Source: Acidobacteriota bacterium
GTDB lineage: Bacteria; Acidobacteriota; Blastocatellia; Pyrinomonadales; Pyrinomonadaceae
Reading direction: 5' to 3'
DNA length: 64,000 nucleotides
NCBI GenBank assembly: GCA_020200135.1
Contig: JAIVJI010000079.1
Location: forward strand, 1 to 64,000
The notes under the pieces were generated by a model. The model saw only the letters and a list, made by a program, of their open reading frames with translations. It did no database searches and was not told where the DNA came from. How positions within the stretch are numbered: the first letter of the stretch is position 1; each line of letters begins with the position of its first letter. Both the position numbers and the translations under genes were made by a program. Positions 7,826-15,912 of this stretch are shown piece after piece.

Positions 7826-9370
7826 ATGAGTGAGGAAATGCACGAAGGGGCGCGCGCCTCGACGCTCGACCTGCCCCGTGCCGAGCTGGAGGAGCTGGCG
7901 CAAGTCTTCTGCCGGATGGCGGTCGATTACTTCGCGGCCGCAGAGGCGCTGCCGGTCTTCCCCGACACGTCGGCCGAGAAGGTCGCCGAACTCTTCCGCA
8001 CGCCGCTGCCCGAAGAGGGCACGGGGCTAGAGACGCTGGCGCGCGCCTGCGCCGAGGTCGTCCGTGCCAGCCGCCAGAACGGGCACCCGCGCATGTTCGG
8101 CTACGTGGCTTCGCCCGCGACTCCGGTCGGCGCGTTCGCGTCGCTGCTCGCGTCGGCGCTCAACTCGAACGTCACGTCGTGGCGCTCGGCGCCCGCGCCG
8201 ACCGAGGTCGAGCGGACGGTCGTCGGCTGGCTCGCCGAGCTGATAGGGTTCAAGGGCGGAGGGGTCAACGAGAGCTGCGGCGGGCTTTTGACGAGCGGCG
8301 GCTCGATGGCGAACTTGAACGCGCTCTTCGTCGCGCACCGCCGGCACGCGCGCGCGGGCGGCCGTGACCTTTCGCGCGCGGGGCTGTGGGACGCGGGCGC
8401 GCCGGCGACGCTGTACGCCTCGGACCAGGTTCACCTTTCGATACCGAAGGCGGCCGACATCCTCGGGCTCGGGCGCGAGCAGGTGCGGGGCGTGCCCTCG
8501 GACGAGAGTTTCCGCATCGACCTCCGCCTCCTGCGCGAGCGCGTCGAGGCGGACGAGCGCGCCGGCCTGCGTCCCTTCTGCGTCGTGGCGAGCGCGGGCA
8601 CCGTCTCGACCGGCGCGGTTGACCCGCTGCGCGAGCTGGCGAGCTTCGCGCGCGGGCGCGGGCTGTGGCTCCACGTTGACGGCGCGTACGGCGCGCTCGC
8701 GGCGTGCGCGCCGTCGAAGCGCGCGCTCTTCGACGGGCTGGCGGAGGCGGACTCGGTCTCGCTCGACCCGCACAAGTGGCTCTACACGCCGCTCGGCGCG
8801 GGCTGCCTGCTCTTCCGCGACCTCGCGGAGGCGGGCGCAGCCTACGCGGGGACGGAGGAAGGCTACATCAAGGTCTTCGAGCGCGCGACGGACGAGGCGT
8901 TCGCCTTCTGGGACTACGGCGCGGAGCTGTCGCGGCCGTTCCGCGCGCTCAAGGTCTGGGCCGCGCTCAGCTACTACGGCGCGCGCAGGGTCGCGGCGGC
9001 GATAGAGGACGACTGCGCGCTGGCCGCGTACATGGCCGGGCGCGTCGCGGCGTCCGAAGACTTCGAGCTGCTGGCGCCGCCGACGCTCGGCATCTGCTGC
9101 TTCCGTTACGTCCCGGCCGAGCCGCGGCGCGAGCTGGAAGCGGCGGCCGACGAAGAAGAGCGCCGGCTAGTGAACAGCCGGCTCGACCGGCTGAACGAGC
9201 GCGTCATGCTTCGCGTGCAGCGCGGCGGCCGGGCTTACGTCTCGAACGCAAGCTTGCGCGGACGCTTCGCGCTCCGCGCCTCGATAACCAACTTCCGCAC
9301 GACGCGGCGCGACATCGACCTGACGTTGGAAGTCGTCCGCCGCGCGGCCCGGGATTTAGAGAACGAATGA
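7826..9370 (+). CDS. PLP-dependent amino acid decarboxylase (aromatic-L-amino-acid decarboxylase-like)
   Basis: The protein has 514 residues from the ATG at 7826, the first methionine with family similarity (MSEEMHEGARASTLDLP). It is a group II pyridoxal-phosphate decarboxylase. Visible features are HPRMFGYVASPATP, the cofactor loop GGLLTSGGSMANL, LWLHVDGAYGA with the PLP-nitrogen aspartate, and SLDPHKWLYTPLGAG with the Schiff-base lysine. The C-terminal segment LRASITNFRTT is also typical. The likely substrate class is an aromatic amino acid, but it cannot be fixed from sequence. The phosphatase gene begins five bases after the stop, so the two form an operon. Confidence 0.85.
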   Translation: MSEEMHEGARASTLDLPRAELEELAQVFCRMAVDYFAAAEALPVFPDTSAEKVAELFRTPLPEEGTGLETLARACAEVVRASRQNGHPRMFGYVASPATPVGAFASLLASALNSNVTSWRSAPAPTEVERTVVGWLAELIGFKGGGVNESCGGLLTSGGSMANLNALFVAHRRHARAGGRDLSRAGLWDAGAPATLYASDQVHLSIPKAADILGLGREQVRGVPSDESFRIDLRLLRERVEADERAGLRPFCVVASAGTVSTGAVDPLRELASFARGRGLWLHVDGAYGALAACAPSKRALFDGLAEADSVSLDPHKWLYTPLGAGCLLFRDLAEAGAAYAGTEEGYIKVFERATDEAFAFWDYGAELSRPFRALKVWAALSYYGARRVAAAIEDDCALAAYMAGRVAASEDFELLAPPTLGICCFRYVPAEPRRELEAAADEEERRLVNSRLDRLNERVMLRVQRGGRAYVSNASLRGRFALRASITNFRTTRRDIDLTLEVVRRAARDLENE

Positions 9371-9374
9371 ACTG

Positions 9375-10256
9375 ATGGCGGCATTGATGGAAGTGACCAG
9401 GGGAGAGTTCGAGCGCGAGTTGCGCGTCGGCGTCGAGCTCGCGCGGCGCGCGGGCGAGGCGGCGCTTGCATTCTACGGGAAGCCGATGCGCGTCGAGCAC
9501 AAGGACGAGTTCGACGAGCCCGTGACGCAGGCCGACCGCACCGTCAACGAGCTGATCGTGGGCGCGCTGCGCGAACGGTTTCCCGAAGACGGCATCCTCG
9601 CCGAGGAGTCCGTGGACACCTCGCGCCGGATGGGGCGCGAGCGCGTCTGGATGATAGACCCCATCGACGGCACGAAGGGCTTCATCGCGGGCACGGGCGA
9701 CTTCTGCGTCCAGATAGGGCTGGCCGTCGGGGGGCGCGCCGCGCTCGGCGTCCTCTACGCGCCCGCGACCGACGTGCTCTACTGGGCCGCGCGCGGCCAC
9801 GGCGCGTGGGTCCTGCGCCCGACCTCGGAGGCCGACCGCGGCGCCCGCGCCGAGCGTCTGGGCGTGACCGCGGAGACCGAGCCGGCGAGGATGCGTCTGG
9901 CCGAGAGCCGCTCGCACCGCGGGCCGCGGATGGAGTCGGTCGTGCGCGCGCTCGGCGTCCGCGCCGAAGTCAGAAGTCACTCGGTCGGCATCAAGGTCGG
10001 TCTCCTCGTCGAGCGGCAGGCAGACCTCTACATACACCTCTCGGGGAAGACCAAGCAGTGGGACACGTGCGCGCCCGAGGCCGTGCTCGCCGAGGCCGGC
10101 GGGCGCATGACAGACCTGTGGGGCGAGCCGCTGCGCTACAACACGGCGGACGTGCTCAACCGCGACGGGCTGGTCGCCTCGAACGGGGCGGCGCACGAAG
10201 TGGTCGTCGAGAGACTGCGCGCGCTCCTCGCCGGGTGGGGGCGCGAGCGCGCCTGA
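9375..10256 (+). CDS. Inositol monophosphatase-family phosphatase (CysQ/HisN-like)
   Basis: The 293-residue protein belongs to the Mg2+-dependent, Li+-sensitive phosphatase family. The metal-binding motifs are visible in order: EPVTQADRTVNELI, DGILAEESVD, and DPIDGTKGFIAGTGDF. The second metal-site block WDTCAPEAVLAEAGG sits near residue 230. The DGTKGF form is typical of 3'(2'),5'-bisphosphate nucleotidases and histidinol-phosphatase-like members, as opposed to classical inositol phosphatases. The substrate is therefore a phosphorylated nucleotide or small metabolite that I cannot specify. Start is the ATG at 9375, five bases after the decarboxylase stop. Confidence 0.85.
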   Translation: MAALMEVTRGEFERELRVGVELARRAGEAALAFYGKPMRVEHKDEFDEPVTQADRTVNELIVGALRERFPEDGILAEESVDTSRRMGRERVWMIDPIDGTKGFIAGTGDFCVQIGLAVGGRAALGVLYAPATDVLYWAARGHGAWVLRPTSEADRGARAERLGVTAETEPARMRLAESRSHRGPRMESVVRALGVRAEVRSHSVGIKVGLLVERQADLYIHLSGKTKQWDTCAPEAVLAEAGGRMTDLWGEPLRYNTADVLNRDGLVASNGAAHEVVVERLRALLAGWGRERA

Positions 10257-10308
10257 GTTTTAGTCAGCTCTTAAATTTCGGTAGGTAAGAAGAAGGAGAA
10301 GAGAAGGA

Positions 10309-10734
10309 ATGAAGCGAACAGGTTCTGCCGTGTGGCAGGGTGGCATCAGGGACGGTAAGGGGACGGTCTCGACCGAGAGCGGCGTGCTCGACGGCGCGCA
10401 GTACTCTTTCAGCACGCGCTTCGAGGAGGGGAAGGGGACGAACCCCGAGGAGCTGCTGGCGGCCGCGCACGCGGGCTGCTTCTCGATGGCGCTCTCGAAG
10501 CAGATAGAGGACCTGGGGCTCAAGGCCGAGTCCATCAACACGACGGCGGCCGTCCGGCTGGAGAAGACCGACGCCGGCTTCACCATCACCAAAGTCCACC
10601 TCGACGTGACGGCTCGCGTCCCCGGCGCGGACGCCGCCGGCTTCGAGACGGCCGCCAACAATGCCAAGGCCGGCTGCCCCGTCTCGCGCCTCTTCAACGC
10701 CGAGATAACGATGGACGCGAAGCTGGAAGGCTGA
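10309..10734 (+). CDS. OsmC-family peroxiredoxin
   Basis: The 141-residue protein matches the OsmC/Ohr fold, thiol peroxidases that reduce organic hydroperoxides in the cytoplasm. The two redox cysteines are visible in [12 protein letters not shown] (about residue 60) and [11 protein letters not shown] (about residue 125). The N-terminal [21 protein letters not shown] and the usual length agree with OsmC subtype more than Ohr. A GAAGGAG-like ribosome site lies just before the ATG at 10309. The RidA gene follows six bases after the stop, which suggests a short stress-related operon. Confidence 0.92.
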   Translation: MKRTGSAVWQGGIRDGKGTVSTESGVLDGAQYSFSTRFEEGKGTNPEELLAAAHAGCFSMALSKQIEDLGLKAESINTTAAVRLEKTDAGFTITKVHLDVTARVPGADAAGFETAANNAKAGCPVSRLFNAEITMDAKLEG

Positions 10735-10740
10735 AACGTG

Positions 10741-11139
10741 ATGAGCGACAGCAGCGCGCGGCGGAGGGTTTCGAGCGGGTCGCCGTACGAGCCGATAGTC
10801 GGCGTCTCGCGGGCGGTGCGCGCGGGGAGTTTCATCACGGTCGCGGGCACGGCGCCGCTCGACGCCGGGGGGCGGACGGTGGCGCCGGGCGACGCGGCGG
10901 CACAGGCGCGCCGCTGCTTCGAGATAGTCGCGCGCGCGCTCGAAGAGCTCGGCGCGTCGCTCGCGGACGTGGTGCGCACGCGCACCCTGCTCACGCGCAT
11001 CGAGGACTGGGAGGCGGTGGCGCGCGTCCACGGCGAGTTCTTCCGCGACGTGCGCCCCGCCAACACAATCATGCAGGTCACACGCTTCATCGACCCCGAC
11101 TGGCTCGTCGAAATCGAAGCCGACGCCGTCGTCGAATAG
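10741..11139 (+). CDS. RidA-family (YjgF/YER057c/UK114) protein
   Basis: The 132-residue protein uses the ATG at 10741; a GTG lies one codon upstream. The family features are [21 protein letters not shown], the alanine-rich helix [31 protein letters not shown], and the final strand [10 protein letters not shown]. RidA proteins are trimers that deaminate reactive enamine/imine intermediates. The conserved arginine (VRTRTLLT) and late glutamate (VEIEA) are present. Co-directional with osmC and probably in one transcript. The palindrome at 11138-11242 starts at its stop codon. Confidence 0.88.
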   Translation: MSDSSARRRVSSGSPYEPIVGVSRAVRAGSFITVAGTAPLDAGGRTVAPGDAAAQARRCFEIVARALEELGASLADVVRTRTLLTRIEDWEAVARVHGEFFRDVRPANTIMQVTRFIDPDWLVEIEADAVVE

Positions 11140-11242
11140 GGGGAAGGGTCAAGGGGGAGTGGGTGAGGAAGAAGGGCGGCGTGCCTCTCATCCTCTCCCA
11201 CTCCCCCTCTGACCCTTTCCCTTTACCCCCTGACCCTTCCCC
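11138..11242. repeat. Intergenic palindrome, GGGTCA/TGACCC family
   Basis: The left arm (from about 11138) carries GGGAAGGGTCAAGGGGGAG, and the right arm (11188-11220) carries CTCCCCCTCTGACCCTTTCCC. A second partial right arm, CCCCCTGACCCTTCCCC, sits at 11225-11242. The arms pair imperfectly around a loop of about 20 bases. The element starts at the RidA stop and runs to about 75 bases before the kinase start. Confidence 0.6.
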
Positions 11243-11318
11243 TTTATACTTGGCCGCCCTGCGGCCGTCGCGCGCCGCGCGTCCCACCCCGTTCGAGCCT
11301 TCGCAAGTGGTGGCAGCC

Positions 11319-13313
11319 GTGAACCTCAGAACCAAGCTCATCGTCGTCTTCGCACTGCTCGCCTTCCTGCCGCTCGTCGCCGTGACCCTGCTCGCGTACC
11401 GCGCGGGGAGTGGCGCCGTCGAGGCGTCGCTGCGCGGTCGCGCCACCGACCGCGCGTCGCGCATGGCGCGCGACGTCGAGCACGTCCTCTCCGTGCAGGA
11501 GTCGCGGCTGCTCGAACTGGCCTCGGCCGCGCCCGCGCGCGAGTACGCAAGCGACCAGGCGCAGCGGTACGACGAGGTCGCGGCCGAGCCGGCCGCGCGC
11601 TCCGCCAGCCCGGCCGTGCGCGAGGCCGCGTCGTCGCCGGTCGAAGACCTTTTCAGGTCTTACGCCGGGGATAACACCGCGCACCTCCAGTCCGTCACCT
11701 TTCTCGACCGCGCGGGGCACGCGACATTCCGCCTGAACCGGACGGACGACGGCAAGAGCTTCAACACGCAGACCACAGACTTCCTCGGCACCCAGTCGCG
11801 CCACGACGAGCGCGTCTGGAACGAACGCGCCGCGAAGGCGTTCCGCTCGCAGGTAGCGGAGGAGCGCTACGGCGCTGCGCTGCGCCTGACGGCGCCCGTC
11901 TTCTCGCCCGAGGTCGTGGAGGAGGGGGGCACGCCGGCCGGCGCGGTCGTCGCGGAGCTGAGGCTGGGCGACGTGGTCGGCGAGGCCGGCAAGGCTTTCG
12001 CGGCGGAGGCGCGGCCGGATGGCGAAGGGGCCGGCGCGCCGGAGCAGGCGCGCCGCGTCGTCGTCGCGCTCGACAACGCGGGCGGCCAGGTCGTCTACCA
12101 CACGAACGGCGCGCTCAGCCACCAGACCGCGTCGAAGGTGATGCCCTACTTCTCCGCCGTCGAGAAGCGGATGAGGGACGGCGAGTCCGGCGCGGACTTC
12201 TACGACGCGCCCGACGGCGGCCTGAGCCTCGCGGCCTTCCGGCAGGCCGCGGGCCTGAACCTCTCGGTGGCCGCGTCCGAGGACTACACCGAGGCGGTCG
12301 CGCCCGTGCGGCGCGCGGCGCTCGTGGGCGGCGTCGTGGCGCTGCTGGCGGGGCTCTCGGGCGCGTCGCTCATGTACTTCTTCGCCGGCCGCGAGACGCG
12401 CGGCATCGACCGCGTGGCCCGCAGCGCCTCGGCCATCGCCGCCGGCGACCTCGACCAGCGCATCGACGTCAGCCACAGCGGCGAGACGCGCGAGCTGGCC
12501 GAGAACTTCAACGCGATGACCGAGCGTTTGCGCGACCTGATCGCGCGCGAGGCCGAGTCGCGCCAGTTCGCCTCGTTCATGCGCATCTCGGCGATGGTCT
12601 CGCACGACCTGAAGAACGCCATCGCGGGGCTGTCGATGCTCGTCTCTAACATGGAGAAGCAGTTCCACCGCGAGGAGTTCCGCGCCGACGCCATCGAATC
12701 CTTGCGCGATGCGACCGAGAAACTCAAGCGCACGGTCGCGCGCCTGAGCGAGCCGGCCAAGTCGCTGAGCGGCGAGTACCGCATCGCCGCGCGCGCCACT
12801 GACCTCGTCCCCGTCATCCGCCGCGTGCTCGCCACCAACGCCGAGCCGACGCGGCCCCTCAACGAGGTCGAGGCGCACCTGCCCGAGCGGCTCGTCGCCA
12901 CGGTCGAGCCCGAGCGGGTCGAGAACGTCGTCGAGAACCTCGTCATCAACGCGCTCGAAGCGATGGGCGCGAAGGGCGGGCGGCTCACGGTCGAGGCCGG
13001 CCAGCTCGACGGCGACCTCGTCTTCTTCAGCGTCTCAGACACGGGCGTCGGCATGACCGAGGAGTTCATCAGGACGCGGCTCTACCGCCCCTTCTCGACG
13101 ACGAAGAACAAGGGCATCGGGCTCGGGCTCTTCACCTGCCGCGAGGTGGTCGAGGCTCACGGCGGCAAGCTCGAAGTGCAATCGACACCCGGCGCTGGCA
13201 CGCGCTTCCGCGTCGTGCTACCATCCCGCCTGATCAACTCGGGCGAGAGGCGCGAGCGGCCGGTGAAGGCGACGGCCGCGACGCACAGCGCGCCGCCCGG
13301 CGCGCCCGACTAA
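11319..13313 (+). CDS. Sensor histidine kinase, PrsK-like (HAMP-HisKA-HATPase)
   Basis: From the GTG at 11319 the protein has 664 residues; GTG codons at 11307 and 11310 are alternatives. A transmembrane helix lies at about residues 5-27, then an extracytoplasmic sensor region of some 280 residues. A second helix reads LVGGVVALLAGLSGASLMYFF, followed by a HAMP domain (DRVARSASAIAAGDLDQRI). The phosphoacceptor histidine is in MVSHDLKNAIAGLSML. The ATPase boxes are NLVINALEAM, VSDTGVGMTEEF and TTKNKGIGLGLFTCREVVEAHGG. The catalytic core resembles PrsK of the PEP-CTERM/exopolysaccharide system, but the input region is a periplasmic domain, where PrsK has a cytoplasmic GAF. The cognate regulator follows 115 bases downstream. 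Confidence 0.85.
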   Translation: MNLRTKLIVVFALLAFLPLVAVTLLAYRAGSGAVEASLRGRATDRASRMARDVEHVLSVQESRLLELASAAPAREYASDQAQRYDEVAAEPAARSASPAVREAASSPVEDLFRSYAGDNTAHLQSVTFLDRAGHATFRLNRTDDGKSFNTQTTDFLGTQSRHDERVWNERAAKAFRSQVAEERYGAALRLTAPVFSPEVVEEGGTPAGAVVAELRLGDVVGEAGKAFAAEARPDGEGAGAPEQARRVVVALDNAGGQVVYHTNGALSHQTASKVMPYFSAVEKRMRDGESGADFYDAPDGGLSLAAFRQAAGLNLSVAASEDYTEAVAPVRRAALVGGVVALLAGLSGASLMYFFAGRETRGIDRVARSASAIAAGDLDQRIDVSHSGETRELAENFNAMTERLRDLIAREAESRQFASFMRISAMVSHDLKNAIAGLSMLVSNMEKQFHREEFRADAIESLRDATEKLKRTVARLSEPAKSLSGEYRIAARATDLVPVIRRVLATNAEPTRPLNEVEAHLPERLVATVEPERVENVVENLVINALEAMGAKGGRLTVEAGQLDGDLVFFSVSDTGVGMTEEFIRTRLYRPFSTTKNKGIGLGLFTCREVVEAHGGKLEVQSTPGAGTRFRVVLPSRLINSGERRERPVKATAATHSAPPGAPD

Positions 13314-13428
13314 CCCCTTTCGGCTTTCCAGACAGATAACTTAACGTTGGTGTGCGCGGGGTTTTATCTAAACGCGCGGCCGTCTACTATCGTTCGCCGC
13401 ACCGGGCTGCACGAGACTCCCCAGGCCG

Positions 13429-14826
13429 ATGACCGAACAGGCGGAACACAAGACGACGGTGCTGGTCGTGGACGACGACCGCCTGCTGCGGCGCCAGCTC
13501 CACTGGGCGCTCGTCGAGCGCCACCGCGTGCTCGAAGCCGAGACGCGCCCCGACGCCGTCGACCTCCTCCGGCGCGAGCGCGTCGACGTCGTCATCTGCG
13601 ACCTCCACCTGCCGCCCGACCTCACGGGCATCGAGGAGGGCCTCGCCGTCGTCGAGGCCGCGCGCGGCGAGCGCCCGGCCGTCCCCGTCGTCGTCATCAC
13701 GGGGAGCGACAACAAGCAGGCCGCGCTCGAAGCCGTGCGGCGCGGCGCCTACGGCTTCTTCCAGAAGCCGTTCGACGAGGAGGAGGTCTCGCACATCGTC
13801 GCGCAGGCGGCGCGCGTCCGCTGCCTCGAATCCGAGGTCCTGAAGCTCCGCTCGGAGCTGAAGATGCACCGCGGCTTCGGCCGCTTCGTCGGCACCAGCG
13901 CCGCGCTCGAACACACGCTCAAGCAGGCGCGCGCCGTCGCCGACACCTCGGCCACCGTCCTCATCACCGGCGACAACGGCACCGGCAAGGAGGTGCTCGC
14001 CCGCGCCATCCACGAGGAGAGCGCGCGCAGCGACCGCCCCTTCGTCGCCGTCTCGTGCGCCGCGCTCCCCGAGTCGCTCATCGAGTCGGAGCTGTTCGGC
14101 CACGTCAAGGGGGCGTTTACCGACGCCAAGTCAGACCGGGTGGGGCGCTTCGGGCTCGCCGACGGCGGGACGCTCTTCCTCGACGAGATAGGCGAGCTGC
14201 AGCCCTCCGTGCAGGTCAAGCTGCTGCGCGTCCTGCAGGAGCGCGTCATCGAGCGCGTGGGGAGCAACCAGCCCGTCAAGGTGGACATCCGCCTCATCGC
14301 CGCCACGAACCGCGACCTCGAACAGGCGGTCAAGGACGGCCGCTTCCGCGAAGACCTCTTCTACCGCCTCAACGTCGTGCCGCTCCGGATGCCCGCGCTC
14401 AGGGAGCGGCGCGAGGACATCCCGCTCCTCGCCACGCACTTCGCCGCCAAGGCCGCCGAGAAGCACGACCGGCCGCCGGCCGCGCTCGACCCGGCGCTCG
14501 CCGACGCGCTCCAGGAGTACGACTGGCCGGGCAACGTCCGCGAGCTCGAGAACCTCATCGAGCGGCTCGTCGTGCTCACGCAGGGGGCGCGGCTCGGCGT
14601 CGAGTTCCTGCCCGAGAAGATGCACCGCTCCGCGCCCTCGCCCTCGGCCGCGGCCGCGTGCGACGAGACGACGCTCGAAGGCGCGACCCTCGCGCTGCGC
14701 CGCCGCATGGTCGTCGGCGCGCTCCAGGCCGAGGGCGGCAACCGCGTCGCCGCCGCCCGCCGACTCGGCATCAGCCGCTCCTACCTCCACCGCCTCATCA
14801 CAGAGCTCTCCATCACCGGCGTCTGA
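13429..14826 (+). CDS. Sigma54-dependent response regulator, PrsR-like
   Basis: The 465-residue protein has three parts. A receiver domain covers 1-125, with acidic residues in VLVVDDD, phosphoacceptor Asp58 in VICDLHLPPD and the lysine in FFQKPFDEE. The AAA+ sigma54-interaction domain covers about 150-390: Walker A GDNGTGKE, GTLFLDEIGEL and the R-fingers in LREDLFYRLNV. A Fis-type helix-turn-helix ends the protein (NRVAAARRLGISRSYLHRL). The sigma54-contact loop reads GAFTDA where GAFTGA is usual. The receiver resembles PrsR of PEP-CTERM systems. It pairs with the upstream kinase and is followed by a strong terminator. Confidence 0.88.
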   Translation: MTEQAEHKTTVLVVDDDRLLRRQLHWALVERHRVLEAETRPDAVDLLRRERVDVVICDLHLPPDLTGIEEGLAVVEAARGERPAVPVVVITGSDNKQAALEAVRRGAYGFFQKPFDEEEVSHIVAQAARVRCLESEVLKLRSELKMHRGFGRFVGTSAALEHTLKQARAVADTSATVLITGDNGTGKEVLARAIHEESARSDRPFVAVSCAALPESLIESELFGHVKGAFTDAKSDRVGRFGLADGGTLFLDEIGELQPSVQVKLLRVLQERVIERVGSNQPVKVDIRLIAATNRDLEQAVKDGRFREDLFYRLNVVPLRMPALRERREDIPLLATHFAAKAAEKHDRPPAALDPALADALQEYDWPGNVRELENLIERLVVLTQGARLGVEFLPEKMHRSAPSPSAAAACDETTLEGATLALRRRMVVGALQAEGGNRVAAARRLGISRSYLHRLITELSITGV

Positions 14827-14933
14827 GCGCCGCCGCTCGGGCTTCCGCCTGAGTCCCCTGTTCTCACTTGTTCACACTGGCGCCCCCGCGGCTGTCCACT
14901 TGTGTCTACATGCAAAAATTTTTGCCGGGGCGT

Positions 14934-14960
14934 CCCGCCGCATTTTCGGCGGGTTTTTTT
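14934..14960 (+). terminator. Rho-independent terminator after the PrsR-like gene
   Basis: The stem CCCGCCG (14934-14940) pairs with CGGCGGG (14947-14953) across a six-base loop and is followed by seven T. It lies about 110 bases after the stop at 14826 and ends the two-component operon. Confidence 0.85.
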
Positions 14961-15111
14961 GCTTTCGGCCGCGCGGGCGCCGGTGGCACTGCCGTTGCAG
15001 TAGGGTCGGGCGTTGAAGGTTCTGAGATGTGGCATCCGCCGGAAGGATGATTGACGTAGATGAGAGCGCAAGGCATCGCCGGAGCCATCCTGGTAGTTGA
15101 CGGGGAAGAAG

Positions 15112-15510
15112 ATGATGACGAAGCCGAAAGTGCTCATAGTTGACGACGACGTCGCGATCACGCAGCAGCTCTTCTGGACGCTGTGCGACGAGTTCGAGGT
15201 GATGACGGCCAACGGGCTCTCCTCGGCCATCCGGCGCGCGACCATCTACGAGCCCGACGTCGTCATCCTCGACCTTCACCTGCCGCCGACCCTCGACGCG
15301 CCTGACACCGGGCTCCGCATCCTCGACTACGTCAGGAGCCACCTCCCCGCGTCCAAGGTCTTCGTGGCCAGCTCCGACCCCTCCGGCGAGATGCGCCGCG
15401 AGTGCATCCGCCGCGGGGCGGACGGGTTCTTCGACAAACCGCTTGACGTCGAGCGACTGCTCGCGACCGTCCGCCGCACCGCGCTCGAGCGCCGGCTCGC
15501 GGCGGCCTGA
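15112..15510 (+). CDS. Stand-alone response-regulator receiver protein
   Basis: The protein has 132 residues from the ATG at 15112, preceded by GGGGAAG; a TTG at 15097 would add five residues. It is a single receiver domain with acidic DDD at residues 11-13, phosphoacceptor Asp54 in VVILDLHLPPT, the Ser/Thr switch in VASSDPSG and lysine in FFDKPLDVERL. No output domain is present. It shares the LHLPP loop and overall style with the PrsR-like receiver just upstream. It may therefore be a paralogous phosphate sink or a protein-interaction regulator within the same pathway. Confidence 0.85.
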   Translation: MMTKPKVLIVDDDVAITQQLFWTLCDEFEVMTANGLSSAIRRATIYEPDVVILDLHLPPTLDAPDTGLRILDYVRSHLPASKVFVASSDPSGEMRRECIRRGADGFFDKPLDVERLLATVRRTALERRLAAA

Positions 15511-15532
15511 GGCGGAAGAGTTTCACCCCGGC

Positions 15533-15556
15533 AGGCGGCCCCGCTTGGGGGCCGCC
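15533..15556. terminator. GC-rich hairpin after the lone receiver gene
   Basis: The stem GGCGGCCCC pairs with GGGGCCGCC across a GCTT loop, 24 bases after the stop at 15510. No T-run follows, so this is at best a weak terminator or an mRNA 3'-end stabiliser. Confidence 0.45.
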
Positions 15557-15564
15557 GTTGGAAA

Positions 15565-15765
15565 AGAGGGTCGCGTCTCCATTACGCGCCCTGCCTCGCA
15601 CGCACTAATGCTCTTTGACCCTTAAGGATTCGGCCCTCGCCTACCCCAACACCGAGTGGCCGTGACAGCGCCCGCGCGTTAAGGCATCCCTTCTGCCTTG
15701 CGCGGCCGCAAAGCCCCCGTTTCCAAATAGACTCCTGCCCAGAGTCGCGGGGGCTTAATTTTTTT
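15565..15765 (+). ncRNA. Candidate structured RNA ending in an intrinsic terminator
   Basis: This is most of a 402-base gene-free stretch (15511-15912), with no convincing reading frame. It folds by eye into three hairpins. The first has CGGCC-TCG pairing with CGA-GGCCG (about 15632-15663). The second has GCGC-AAGGCA pairing with TGCCTT-GCGC (about 15675-15703). The third is a terminator: AAGCCCCCG (15711-15719) pairs with CGGGGGCTT (15748-15756), encloses a small GACTC/GAGTC hairpin and is followed by seven T. A TTGACC at about 15617 lies within the stretch. Size and position suit a small RNA of about 190 nt. A 6S-type RNA is one possibility I cannot confirm. Confidence 0.4.
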
Positions 15766-15775
15766 AGCGGAGGCC

Positions 15776-15830
15776 GGAGGCCGGAGGTCAGTAGGAGACA
15801 GCTTCTAACTGATCTCTGACCTCCGGCCTC
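15776..15830. repeat. Intergenic heptamer palindrome, GAGGCCG family
   Basis: Left-arm units GAGGCCG, GAGGCCG, GAGGTCA and GTAGGAG run from about 15777. The right arm, TGACCTCCGGCCTC, lies at 15817-15830. The two arms pair around a loop of about 25 bases. It has the same architecture as the other heptamer palindromes in the window. Its right arm contains the -35 of the promoter at 15816-15844. Confidence 0.6.
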
Positions 15831-15844
15831 TGCTCTGTTATAAT
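15816..15844 (+). promoter_or_regulatory. Sigma70-type promoter for the SbcD/Mre11-like gene
   Basis: CTGACC (15816-15821) and a perfect TATAAT (15839-15844) are separated by 17 bases. Predicted transcription starts near 15851, giving a leader of about 60 nt before the ATG at 15913. The -35 hexamer lies inside the heptamer palindrome. Confidence 0.6.
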
Positions 15845-15912
15845 GTCCCTTCACAACAGCGACTTTTAACGTCTCCCGTATCGGAAAATCACGCAGGCCG
15901 AAGCCGTATCAG

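Noticed and set aside
11163-11318. Kinase start at the upstream in-frame codon near 11163
   Set aside because: It would translate the palindromic repeat into a Pro/Leu/Ser-rich extension ahead of the transmembrane helix; GTG 11319 fits the membrane topology.
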